In this document: piece after piece, positions 1 through 6,803 of the stretch
How the letters are laid out: every line of letters begins with the position of its first letter
How positions within the stretch are numbered: position 1 is the stretch's first letter
Assembly: GCA_902489145.1 (NCBI GenBank)
Contig: CABTYV010000037.1
Span: 1-13,089, forward strand
Origin: an uncultured Tissierellia bacterium
GTDB lineage: Bacteria; Bacillota; Clostridia; Tissierellales; Peptoniphilaceae
Direction of reading: 5' to 3'
Length of the DNA: 13,089 nucleotides
The notes under the pieces: model-generated
Databases searched by the model: none
What the model saw: the letters and a program-made list of their open reading frames with translations, nothing else
What the model was told of the DNA's origin: nothing
Made by a program: the position numbers and the translations under genes

Positions 1-362
1 ATCCGATCGGTCTCACGGAAATGCGTGAATTCAACGCCGTTGTCGGTTTGAATGGTCTGGGGTTGGTAGCCGAAATGACGGATGGCCATTTTGACAAATT
101 GGACGGTGGAATAGGAAGATTGTTCACGGAAGGGGTAAATAAAGCGTTCTCGGCTGGATTCATCGATGACGGTGTATTGAAAGAATCGATCCGGCATTTT
201 ACCCGCGTTACTAGCTTTTGGAACGTACTTCATATCGAGTTGCCACTTCACTCCAAGGGCTTTTGAGATCTTGTAGCGGCGAATAACAAAGTTGACAGAA
301 TAGCCTAAACGATACGTTTTAACAGCATGAAATCTTGTTTCTAAAGGATGTGGAAGATAGTA
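1..362 (-). pseudogene. DDE-type integrase/transposase remnant, internally deleted, cut by window edge
   Basis: Read on the minus strand, one open frame carries an N-terminal helix-turn-helix segment (HPLETRFHAVKTYRLGYSV) and then a retroviral-integrase-like core. Two catalytic acidic residues are visible: the Asp of WQLDMKYVP and the Asp of TDNGVEFT. The third (Glu) would lie beyond position 1. From memory, related IS proteins have roughly 90-100 residues between the HTH and the WQxD strand. Here ISKA runs directly into LGVKWQ at about position 258, so an in-frame deletion is inferred. No in-frame ATG is visible: upstream codons run open to a TAA at 414-416 with only non-standard starts. The element is therefore probably inactive. 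The family is likely IS481/IS3-like, but I cannot name it. Confidence 0.72.
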
Positions 363-385
363 CAGAGTATTTGTTATACTAGTTG

Positions 386-454
386 ATATAGAGAGAATCC
401 TTTCTTTGTTTGTTTAGCACTTTCATTGTACAGGATTTCTCTCTATATTTTTTT
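386..454 (+). other. Long inverted repeat with T-run, probable IS end structure
   Basis: The arm at 386-400 (ATATAGAGAGAATCC) is complementary to 433-448 apart from one extra T, with a loop of about 32 nt. Seven T residues follow on the plus strand at 448-454. It sits just upstream of the transposase remnant. It could be a subterminal IS structure or a plus-strand terminator that insulates the element. The loop is long for a terminator, so its role is uncertain. The rest of 455-516 is AT-rich, and I see no gene in it. Confidence 0.45.
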
Positions 455-516
455 CTTCTTGGTCTCACATCAATTGTATCTCTACATTTCGGTCTTACTC
501 ATTCTTTATATGATTA

Positions 517-544
517 TTGCGCGCGCCTGATGATATGGTAAAAT
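517..544 (+). promoter_or_regulatory. Possible promoter for the CorC-like gene
   Basis: TTGCGC (517-522), a 16-bp spacer and TAAAAT (539-544) lie about 110 bp ahead of the transporter start. The -10 is good and the -35 is weak. It is the best candidate seen between the IS remnant and the gene. Confidence 0.35.
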
Positions 545-652
545 AAAAGGGACTTGCTACAGGGGGAAGTGCGCCCGCCGCGAGCGGAAAAGTAGATTTT
601 CTGCCCGCCTTGGTTGAAGCCTTTGCCCGGTAGAGAAATGAAGGAGATGTGC

Positions 653-2017
653 ATGGATCCTGCCCAAAATGACCCTGGAGCCCAAAATTTGCTGACCCAG
701 CTGATCCTGATGTTGGTTCTGATTTTGGTCAATGCCTTTTTTGCCGCTTCGGAAATGGCTTTGGTTTCCGTCGATGGCAACCGAATGAAGGAAAAAGCGG
801 AGGAAGGCGACAAAAAAGCGAAACGTATTTTGAAGCTGATGGAGGATCCTTCTCGCTTCCTTTCGACCATTCAGATCGGGATCACCCTGGCGGGTTTTAT
901 TAACTCCGCTGTGGCAGCGACGGGCCTGGCCCAGTATTTGGGCACTCTCTTCGCGAGCTGGCGGGTGCCTTCTGCCTACCAGGTGGCCACCCTGCTATTT
1001 ACGGTCGTTTTGTCTCTGGTGACCATCGTTTTTGGCGAGCTCATCCCCAAGCGTTTGGCCTTACAAAATCCAGACGGCTTTTCCCTCTCTGCGATCAGCG
1101 TCTTATGGTGGACCGCCAAGATTTTGCGTCCCTTTGTCTCCCTGCTGTCGAATTTGACCAATACGATTTTGCGCCTGATGGGCATCGAGATCTCCTCCTC
1201 GGAAGAGCAGGTCACCATGTCGGATATCAAGTCCATTATCCAGGTCGGACAAAGTCAGGGCATTATCAATTTGGTCGAAGAAGAGATGATCAACTCAATC
1301 ATCACTTTTGATGACAAGATGGCCGAAGAGATTATGACCCCTCGGACCGAGGTCTTTGCCATTGACCTCAACGACCCGCCCTCTGAGTTCATCGATGACC
1401 TGCTTTCGGTGCGCTATTCCCGCATCCCGGTCTATGATGATGAGATTGACAATATTGTCGGAGTGCTTTATATCAAGGACTATCTCCAGGCCGCCTATAA
1501 AGACGGCTTCGAGCAGGTGGATATCCGCTCGATCATGCGTGCCCCCTATTTCGTTCCGGAGCGCAAGAATATCAATGAGCTTTTTGGCGAGATGCGGGAG
1601 GACAACTTCCATTTTGCCATCCTGATCGATGAGTATGGCGGATTTTCAGGGATTGTGACCATGGAGGATTTGATCGAGGAGATCGTCGGCGATATTGATG
1701 ATGAATATGATGCCGATGAGCCGGAGATTGACCGGGTCAATGAGACGACCTGGTATGCCAAGGGGACCCTGTCTATCAAGGAGTTAAATTTTAACCTCTC
1801 CTGTAAAATCAACGAGGACAATGAAGATTATGATACCCTGGGGGGCCTCCTCTTCTTTCTAATGGGGCGGATTCCGGAGGATACAGAACGGCCCTTTATT
1901 GAATATGAGGGGATCCGGTTCATGATCGAAAGGATTGAAAACAAGCGCATCACCTGGATCCGCATCGAATATGATTCAGAGGAAGAGGCGGAGGGGGCCG
2001 AAGCACATAGCGAATAA
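653..2017 (+). CDS. CorC/CNNM-family membrane protein (DUF21, CBS pair, CorC_HlyC domain)
   Basis: This 454-residue protein belongs to the CNNM/CorC (HlyC/CorC) family, whose members are linked to Mg2+ or Co2+ export at the cytoplasmic membrane. The order is typical. A DUF21 membrane domain covers about residues 12-185 (NAFFAASEMALVS, TIQIGITLAGFINSAVAA, FGELIPKRLAL). A CBS pair follows at about 210-335 (EIMTPRTEVFAI, YSRIPVY, GIVTMEDLIEEIVGDI). A C-terminal CorC_HlyC domain ends in an acidic tail. ATG 653 is chosen because AAGGAG (641-646) lies six bases ahead. Upstream ATG 638, ATG 647 and TTG 614 lack such a site. A strong terminator follows. The family is secure; the exact ion is not, since many Firmicutes carry several paralogues. 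Confidence 0.93.
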   Translation: MDPAQNDPGAQNLLTQLILMLVLILVNAFFAASEMALVSVDGNRMKEKAEEGDKKAKRILKLMEDPSRFLSTIQIGITLAGFINSAVAATGLAQYLGTLFASWRVPSAYQVATLLFTVVLSLVTIVFGELIPKRLALQNPDGFSLSAISVLWWTAKILRPFVSLLSNLTNTILRLMGIEISSSEEQVTMSDIKSIIQVGQSQGIINLVEEEMINSIITFDDKMAEEIMTPRTEVFAIDLNDPPSEFIDDLLSVRYSRIPVYDDEIDNIVGVLYIKDYLQAAYKDGFEQVDIRSIMRAPYFVPERKNINELFGEMREDNFHFAILIDEYGGFSGIVTMEDLIEEIVGDIDDEYDADEPEIDRVNETTWYAKGTLSIKELNFNLSCKINEDNEDYDTLGGLLFFLMGRIPEDTERPFIEYEGIRFMIERIENKRITWIRIEYDSEEEAEGAEAHSE

Positions 2018-2026
2018 AAGACCGAG

Positions 2027-2062
2027 ACAGGCCTCGTTTTCGTAGAGCGGGGCCTGTTTTTT
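2027..2062 (+). terminator. Rho-independent terminator after the CorC-like gene
   Basis: The arm ACAGGCCTCG (2027-2036) pairs with CGGGGCCTGT (2048-2057) with one G-T wobble, and six T residues follow. It ends 31 bp before the next start codon. No clear promoter is seen in that short gap, so the next genes may depend on read-through or on a promoter inside the end of the transporter gene. Confidence 0.85.
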
Positions 2063-2093
2063 ACACAGCCGGCCAACGGCCAAGGAGTCAGGC

Positions 2094-3230
2094 ATGATCA
2101 AGGAAAAAGGAAAAGCACTTACGATCTGGTGGAAGGAGGGGGGCTATCGTTGGGTTCTGTCCCTGGTCCTCCTTTTTTTGCTCTGCTTGGTTTTGGCGAC
2201 CTTCCTGCCGAAGCAGGGGGCCCGGGAGTCGGCGATTTTTTTAAAGCGGAATGGACAGTCTCCCATGCTCCAAGGCAAGGCCCTTTACTATGTGGAGGGA
2301 CAAACGCTCGTCTGTCAGGAGGGCGATCGGGTGCGCTTTCGAAAAAAGCTGCCCGGTCCGGTCCGTTCCGTCGCCTATGGACCGGTCATTTCCCTCCTGG
2401 TGGAGGAGGAGTTGATCGATCTGGACGCCGGCAGCGGAAAGGAGCTGGGACGGAAGACCTTCCCAAAGGCCCAGTGGGTTCGGACCCTCTCGCCGGATCA
2501 GCGCGCTGTGGGCCTTACAGATCGCGTTTTATTAATCGATCAGAAAAGAGCGGTCACAAGCGTCAGAAAGAGCCGGGCGCTGCCGCAGGGAGCTGTGCAA
2601 GGAGCCCAGAACCTGCTGGCCTTTTGGGATGGGGGCAAGCGAGCAGAAAAGGGTCGGGCAGAGGGCCAGATCCACTGGGATAGCGGCATTGCGCCCGTCC
2701 CGGAGGGCTTGCATGCAGGAAGCTTTATTGAGATCTGGGAAGGAAAGCAGCAAAGGCTCTTTTTGCCTGCTTATCAGCCCATCCGCTCAGTCACGCCCTG
2801 GGACCAGTCCTTTGTCATCGCGCTAGAGGGTCGCTTGATGGTGCTTCGGAAGGACCAGCTGCTAGCCTCCATCCCGCTGCGCTCCTTTGAGGGCGTGGCT
2901 GTGGCCGGAAAAAGGCTGGCTTTCCTAGATGGGGGCAGGCTTCGGACCTTGTACTCGGACGGGAAGCCGCTCGCCCCACCACCAGTGACTATGAAGGTCC
3001 GCTATGTGATCGCCTCTGGGGACACCCTTTATTTTTTGGGAGAGGGCAAGCTGGGCAAATGGACCCCAAAGACCTATGCCGAATATCCCTTGGCACTTCA
3101 GGACAAGGGGGCAGGGCCCGTGGTGGTAGAAAATCAGTCAGGATCGCCCGCCATTCAGACGCCACAAGGCCTTCTTTTCTTGGACGCCTGGACAGAAGCC
3201 TATCAGCCGGGCGAGGCGGTTTCAAAATGA
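2094..3230 (+). CDS. Single-span membrane protein with beta-rich extracytoplasmic domain, unknown function
   Basis: I do not recognise a named family for this 378-residue protein. It has a basic N-terminus, one hydrophobic span at about residues 19-38 (WVLSLVLLFLLCLVLATFLP), and about 340 residues that should lie outside the membrane. The outer part is made of short beta-strand-like segments joined by turns, such as VRSVAYGP, VISLLVEEELIDLDAGSG and KRLAFLDGGRLRTLYSDG. That pattern recalls PQQ/WD-type propellers. No catalytic motif, lipobox or sorting signal is visible. AAGGAG (2082-2087) lies seven bases before the ATG. The MscS-like gene starts 13 bases downstream, so the two are probably translated from one message. 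A sensor or accessory role for the channel is only a guess from position. Confidence 0.8.
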   Translation: MIKEKGKALTIWWKEGGYRWVLSLVLLFLLCLVLATFLPKQGARESAIFLKRNGQSPMLQGKALYYVEGQTLVCQEGDRVRFRKKLPGPVRSVAYGPVISLLVEEELIDLDAGSGKELGRKTFPKAQWVRTLSPDQRAVGLTDRVLLIDQKRAVTSVRKSRALPQGAVQGAQNLLAFWDGGKRAEKGRAEGQIHWDSGIAPVPEGLHAGSFIEIWEGKQQRLFLPAYQPIRSVTPWDQSFVIALEGRLMVLRKDQLLASIPLRSFEGVAVAGKRLAFLDGGRLRTLYSDGKPLAPPPVTMKVRYVIASGDTLYFLGEGKLGKWTPKTYAEYPLALQDKGAGPVVVENQSGSPAIQTPQGLLFLDAWTEAYQPGEAVSK

Positions 3231-3243
3231 GGGGAGCTGCCCT

Positions 3244-4089
3244 ATGAGTATCAAAACATTCATCCCATGGCTGGTGCAAGATTTGCACCTGCCTTCGCTT
3301 GTCGCCCTGCTTCTTACGATCCTTCTGATCTTGTTTTTGACCAAGCTCCTCCAGTCGGTCCTTTGGCGGCTGATTGAGGGGCTCTACCATAAAAATACCC
3401 GGATCAAAGCCGGCAATGCTCGGGAAAAAACCATCCTCACGGTCTTTCACTCTGTCTTAAGCGTGGGCCTCTATTTCTATGCAGGGGTCAGCATTTTAGA
3501 CCTTTTGGGGGTGCATACCGGATCAATCCTGGCCGCCGCCGGCATCGGTGGCATTGCCCTGGCCTTTGGAGCCCAGCGCATCATTGCGGATCTTTTTTCG
3601 GGCGTTTTTCTCCTCTTGGATAATGACTTGAATATCGGCGATTGGGTGGAGTTCGAGGGTAAGGAAGGAGAGATCATCTCGCTTACGCTGAGAAGAACCA
3701 AGCTGCGCCAATATAGCGGCGTCATCATCACCCTGCCCAATTCCAAAATCACCACCATCGTCAACTACCGCAGGACCCGCCAGGCCATCCAGTGTGATAT
3801 CGTCCTTTCCGTCTCCAACCACCTGCCCCTGGGGGCTGCCAAAAGGATTTTGATGGAAGCGGCCGCTTCCTGCCAAAAAGCCTACCCCAGCTTACTGGAA
3901 AAGGATCCCTATTGGGTGGGGGTTGATCAGACCGGGCCCTTCTCCTACGAGGCGCGGATAGGCCTGGTTTCTCGCTACGGCGACCATTATGCCCTGCAGA
4001 GACGGATGCGGGAAGCCTGCCTCCAGGCCCTGCAGGACAATCAGGGACTCGCCCAGGGAATGCCTTTTTCTGAAGAAGGGAGGGCCTAA
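3244..4089 (+). CDS. MscS-family mechanosensitive ion channel
   Basis: This 281-residue protein is a small-conductance MscS-type channel, which opens under membrane tension to release solutes during osmotic downshock. Hydrophobic spans lie at about residues 17-39 and 61-82. The pore helix TM3 at about 89-115 has the glycine/alanine pattern GSILAAAGIGGIALAFGAQ and then LFSGVFLLLDN. The beta domain starts at NIGDWVEFEGKEGEI, with the typical LPNSKI segment later. The length equals that of E. coli MscS. GGGGAG (3231-3236) sits seven bases before the ATG and directly after the stop of the preceding gene. The DUF951 gene follows after three bases. Family assignment is strong; the physiological stimulus in this organism is inferred. 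Confidence 0.93.
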   Translation: MSIKTFIPWLVQDLHLPSLVALLLTILLILFLTKLLQSVLWRLIEGLYHKNTRIKAGNAREKTILTVFHSVLSVGLYFYAGVSILDLLGVHTGSILAAAGIGGIALAFGAQRIIADLFSGVFLLLDNDLNIGDWVEFEGKEGEIISLTLRRTKLRQYSGVIITLPNSKITTIVNYRRTRQAIQCDIVLSVSNHLPLGAAKRILMEAAASCQKAYPSLLEKDPYWVGVDQTGPFSYEARIGLVSRYGDHYALQRRMREACLQALQDNQGLAQGMPFSEEGRA

Positions 4090-4092
4090 GCG

Positions 4093-4314
4093 ATGACGCT
4101 CCTTTCCTTCCAAGAGGGGGATGTGATCACCCTCAAAAAGCCCCATGCATGCGGCGGAAACGCCTGGACCATCCTGCGATTAGGCGCGGAGCTGAAGCTC
4201 TCCTGTCAGAGCTGTGGCCATGTGATTTGGTTGAAGCGAGCCGACTTCAATCGTCAGGTGCGGAAAATGAAAAAGGAGGACGGAAGCTTCGTCTCCGTCC
4301 TCCACCGACCCTAG
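4093..4314 (+). CDS. DUF951 family small protein (zinc-ribbon-like)
   Basis: This 73-residue protein matches DUF951: a start like FQEGDVITLKKPHACGGNAWTILRLGAELKL followed by the pair CQSCGH and a basic tail. The cysteines in HACGG and CQSC could bind zinc, but this is inferred. DUF951 proteins are found across Firmicutes, often next to mscS-like genes as here. Their function is not established. The start is supported by GGGAGG (4078-4083) inside the end of the channel gene. The last codons also encode the stem of a terminator for the convergent gene on the other strand, so the C-terminal residues EDGSFVSVL are partly constrained by that hairpin. Confidence 0.9.
   Translation: MTLLSFQEGDVITLKKPHACGGNAWTILRLGAELKLSCQSCGHVIWLKRADFNRQVRKMKKEDGSFVSVLHRP
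4270..4303 (-). terminator. Intrinsic terminator for the PfkB-like gene, inside the DUF951 coding end
   Basis: A perfect 10-bp stem is formed by 4275-4284 (GGAGGACGGA) and 4294-4303 (TCCGTCCTCC) with a nine-base loop. On the minus strand it is followed by five T residues (4270-4274). No T-run follows on the plus strand. It lies 24 bases past the stop codon of the minus-strand gene at 4327 and within the DUF951 reading frame. Confidence 0.75.
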
Positions 4315-4326
4315 CGAGGGATGCCC

Positions 4327-5247
4327 TTAATTCAGCGGCAGGACCTCCATCGCCTCCAGCTCCTGGTGAATCGCAGAGAGGCTGGGCAAGGAGCGGGAAT
4401 AGTAGGTGGCATTGCAGACGGCTTGGGCAGAGAGGAAGGCTTCTCTGGCATCATTGAAACGCATATAATCGCCAATAAAACCGGCGACCAGGGCTTGATT
4501 GGTATAGGTTTCGGAGGCGATTTTTTTCGTGGGGCCGGATGCCTCATACATCTTTTTTTCGCCGGTGACCAGGAGAGAACCCTCCAGGCCGCGGTTGATG
4601 ATGATGTTTTTGGCCCCCATATCAATGCACTCCAATCCTGCACGCAGGAGATCTTCCTTGCTGCGCAGGTCCTCCTCCAGCATCTCCGAGAGCTCCTCGA
4701 CGGTGGGGGTAATGAGAAGTGGCTTTTTGGGCAGGCTTTCCAGGACAATCTCCTGGTCCAGAATGGGCAGAAAATTGGCCTGATTGACCACTGCAATCTC
4801 GATCATGCGCAAATACAGATCGGCCGTCGTACCCTGAGGCAGGGAGCCAGCTAAAACCATAAAATCCCCCTCTCGGACGCGGGAGAGATAGAACATCAGC
4901 TGGTTGATTTCACTGGTGGAGACGGTGTTTTCACGGCCCATTACATAGGTTTCGATATCCCCATCGAAAATGGAGACGTCGATCCGGGTTTGCTCCTGGA
5001 TGGGAATAAATTCGTGGTTGACCCCCTCGGTGGAGAGCTTTTCTTCGATAAAATCGCCCGTATGCCCGCCTACAAAGCCAGTCGCGGTGGTGGGAATATC
5101 CAGAATATTGAGGATGCGGGAGATATAGATGGCCCGCCCACCGGGATAAACGGCGTCGCTTCGGGCCGTCTGGTGGCGGCCAATTTCAAAATGATCGACG
5201 GTAGTAACCAGATCGACCGATGGATTTAGGGTGACGGTATAGATCAT
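4327..5247 (-). CDS. PfkB-fold sugar-kinase relative (FruK/LacC-like), probable pseudokinase
   Basis: This 306-residue protein has the length and fold signature of 1-phosphofructokinase/tagatose-6-phosphate kinase: MIYTVTLNPSVDLV at the start, TATGFVGGHTGDFIEE, MVLAGSLPQG, and ALVAGFIGDYM near the end. Key motifs are altered. The substrate-side GGKGINVSR of FruK is GGRAIYISR (36-44). The ATP-side motif, normally GAGDSMVAGF with the catalytic Asp, reads YTNQALVAGF (248-257). KPN is TPT. The conserved ribokinase-family catalytic Asp is thus absent. ATG 5247 is chosen because the family's N-terminus starts there; the longer frame upstream overlaps dinB antisense-like sequence with no homology. 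It lies 46 bases after dinB on the same strand. A regulatory or binding role is more likely than catalysis, but this is inference. Confidence 0.85.
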   Translation of the reverse strand: MIYTVTLNPSVDLVTTVDHFEIGRHQTARSDAVYPGGRAIYISRILNILDIPTTATGFVGGHTGDFIEEKLSTEGVNHEFIPIQEQTRIDVSIFDGDIETYVMGRENTVSTSEINQLMFYLSRVREGDFMVLAGSLPQGTTADLYLRMIEIAVVNQANFLPILDQEIVLESLPKKPLLITPTVEELSEMLEEDLRSKEDLLRAGLECIDMGAKNIIINRGLEGSLLVTGEKKMYEASGPTKKIASETYTNQALVAGFIGDYMRFNDAREAFLSAQAVCNATYYSRSLPSLSAIHQELEAMEVLPLN

Positions 5248-5292
5248 AGAGGCCCTCTTCTTTCTTTCTAGTAGACGGTTTGCTTCCCTGCT

Positions 5293-5301
5293 ATTATACC
5301 A
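5293..5301 (-). promoter_or_regulatory. Extended -10 promoter element overlapping the dinB stop codon
   Basis: On the minus strand the sequence TGGTATAAT is a perfect extended -10 element (TGnTATAAT). The dinB stop TAA lies inside it. It would start transcription about 40 bases ahead of the PfkB-like gene. No good -35 is seen, which is usual for extended -10 promoters. It may let the PfkB-like gene be expressed without dinB. Confidence 0.42.
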
Positions 5302-6586
5302 TGGCCTCTGCATGGAGAGCGGGGGAGCTGGTCGCTGCTGGTGGAGGGGCCGAGAGCAGCACCTGGCTTGGCATCTGGGCGCGCTCTGAGCTGAGATCGG
5401 CAGCATCATAGGCTTGAAGGGCCGCAAAATCAACGCTGCGATCGCCATAGCGGCTTCGTAGATTATAGAGGGGTCGGCCTAATTTTTCTCTCTTTTCATG
5501 GCGAAGAAAGGGGCGAAGGAAGGAAGTTTGTACCCGTTGGGGCTGGGGCAGGAGTTTTTCGGCGCGCAGGGTCATGGCGCGGACGCGGTGGCGCCAGGTC
5601 CAAACCTGATCAAAGAGCCTTAGAGCAGCATCGCGCAGCTCTTGGGCGTTTTGACAGGGATGGGGCAGGGGGCCGCTTTCATGCAGGTTCAAAAGATGGG
5701 GGTCTCGAATGGATAGGGTGAGGGCGCTGGCCGCAAGATCCTGGCGCATGAGCTTTTTTTCGACCTCCTGGGCCAGACGCAGGAGGGAGTGGGCGACTTC
5801 GGTCCGGTCGCAGAGATCATAGCGAAAGGTCGTCCCACAGCCGATGGACTTGATGGGGGGATGAAAATCATAGAGGGCCACGGGGCTCTTGTCGCGCCCA
5901 TTGGCCCCCAGCCATAGTCGCTCGCCGTTGCGCCCTAGGAGTCGGCGGATAAAGCGGGGGTCAGCCTGGGCCAGATCGCCAATGCGCTCAAAGCCAAAAC
6001 GGGCGAGCGTTCGCGTGGTGCTGGGACCGCAGAAGAGGAGGTCGCTCACCGGCAGGGGCCAGGCGATGTCCTGATAATTGCTCTGGTCAATCCGGGTCTG
6101 TCCATCGGGCTTTCGATAGTCGCTCCCCAGCTTGGCGAAAAACTTATTGTCACTGACCCCCACAGAAATGGTGATGCCCAGCTCTGATCGAAAACGTTGC
6201 CGCAGGGTCTGGGCAATGGCCATACCATCGCCAAAAAGAGCGGTGGATCCGCTCACATCCAGCCAGCACTCATCCATCCCAAAGGGCTCCACCTGAGGGG
6301 TGTAGTCCAGGTAGATGCCATGGGCCAGTTTGGAGTAGGCGAGATAGAGGGCAAAATCGGCCGGGACCAATATCAGCTGGGGGCACTTCTGCAGGGCCTG
6401 CCAGATCACCTCGCCGGTCTTCACACCGGCCTCCTTGGCCTCCTGGGATTTCGCTAAAATAATCCCGTTTCGGGCGGCCGCATCGCCGCAAACGGCCATG
6501 GCCTTGCCCCGCAGGGCCGGCCGGCGCGCCTGCTCAATGGAGGCATAGCAGGCATTCATATCCGCATGTAAGATCCAACGTCTCAT
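5294..6586 (-). CDS. dinB: Y-family DNA polymerase IV
   Basis: This 430-residue protein is a Y-family translesion polymerase, which copies past damaged bases at the cost of accuracy. The palm has the metal-binding Asp9 in HADMNACYASIE and the Asp105-Glu106 pair in FGMDECWLDVSG. SVGVSDNKFFAKLGSDYRKP follows, then the helix-hairpin-helix thumb (GFERIGDLAQ) and the little-finger domain ending near LRSRYGDRSVDFAAL. An Ala/Pro/Ser-rich tail of about 40 residues follows; QVLL in it may be a clamp-binding motif. ATG 6586 fits the family start, and AGAGG (6593-6597) lies six bases ahead. A near-consensus promoter lies 56-84 bases upstream. It is divergent from an XRE-ImmA pair, which suggests damage-related control. 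Confidence 0.93.
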   Translation of the reverse strand: MRRWILHADMNACYASIEQARRPALRGKAMAVCGDAAARNGIILAKSQEAKEAGVKTGEVIWQALQKCPQLILVPADFALYLAYSKLAHGIYLDYTPQVEPFGMDECWLDVSGSTALFGDGMAIAQTLRQRFRSELGITISVGVSDNKFFAKLGSDYRKPDGQTRIDQSNYQDIAWPLPVSDLLFCGPSTTRTLARFGFERIGDLAQADPRFIRRLLGRNGERLWLGANGRDKSPVALYDFHPPIKSIGCGTTFRYDLCDRTEVAHSLLRLAQEVEKKLMRQDLAASALTLSIRDPHLLNLHESGPLPHPCQNAQELRDAALRLFDQVWTWRHRVRAMTLRAEKLLPQPQRVQTSFLRPFLRHEKREKLGRPLYNLRSRYGDRSVDFAALQAYDAADLSSERAQMPSQVLLSAPPPAATSSPALHAEAMV

Positions 6587-6610
6587 CTTCTTCCTCTTTT
6601 CACTTCGGCA

Positions 6611-6714
6611 GAAACAAGAAGAATAACTTCCTGTTACGTGCATTATAAGCAGATAGACTGCCGATGTCAAGAAAAAAGGAAGATACCCTGCCGAAAATAG
6701 GGAGAAACAGGAGA
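6611..6714. promoter_or_regulatory. Possible shared operator motif in the dinB / xre intergenic region
   Basis: Three related sequences occur: GAAACAAGAAG (6611-6621, plus), GTAACAGGAAG (6627-6637, minus) and GAAACAGGAGA (6704-6714, plus). The second overlaps the expected dinB transcription start, and the third overlaps the -35 of the xre gene. That placement is what a repressor acting on both promoters would need. The motifs are short, and part of the third resembles purine-rich background, so the call is tentative. Confidence 0.3.
6642..6670 (-). promoter_or_regulatory. Strong sigma-A-type promoter for dinB
   Basis: Minus strand: TTGACA (6670-6665), a 17-bp spacer, and TATAAT (6647-6642). 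Both hexamers are perfect consensus. A promoter this strong ahead of an error-prone polymerase would normally need a repressor. I see no Firmicute-type LexA box. Confidence 0.85.
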
Positions 6715-6739
6715 CAAAGCTTCCACTTTCTGATAGAAT
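6711..6739 (+). promoter_or_regulatory. Promoter for the XRE-ImmA pair
   Basis: GAGACA (6711-6716), a 17-bp spacer and TAGAAT (6734-6739). The -10 matches at five of six positions and the -35 at four of six. It faces away from the dinB promoter, with about 40 bp between the two -35 elements. Confidence 0.5.
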
Positions 6740-6803
6740 GAGGACGACGAAGCGGACGTTTGGGCGGGGATCGCAGGACAGAGGAGAAAAAGCGAGGATC
6801 GCG

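Noticed and set aside
514..870. Minus-strand 118-residue frame over the start of the CorC-like gene
   Set aside because: It is antisense to a clear gene and its composition shows no recognisable domain.
2129..2683. Plus-strand 184-residue frame overlapping the unknown membrane protein
   Set aside because: It is a Gly/Arg-rich out-of-frame shadow. The chosen frame has a good binding site, a membrane span and correct spacing to mscS.
5248..5448. N-terminal extension of the PfkB-like protein to ATG 5448
   Set aside because: The added 67 residues have no family similarity and overlap the end of dinB in another frame; the conserved start MIYTVTLNPS begins at 5247.
6587..6670. N-terminal extension of DNA polymerase IV to ATG 6670
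   Set aside because: That start overlaps the -35 of a perfect promoter and would precede the transcription start. The Y-family N-terminus fits ATG 6586.
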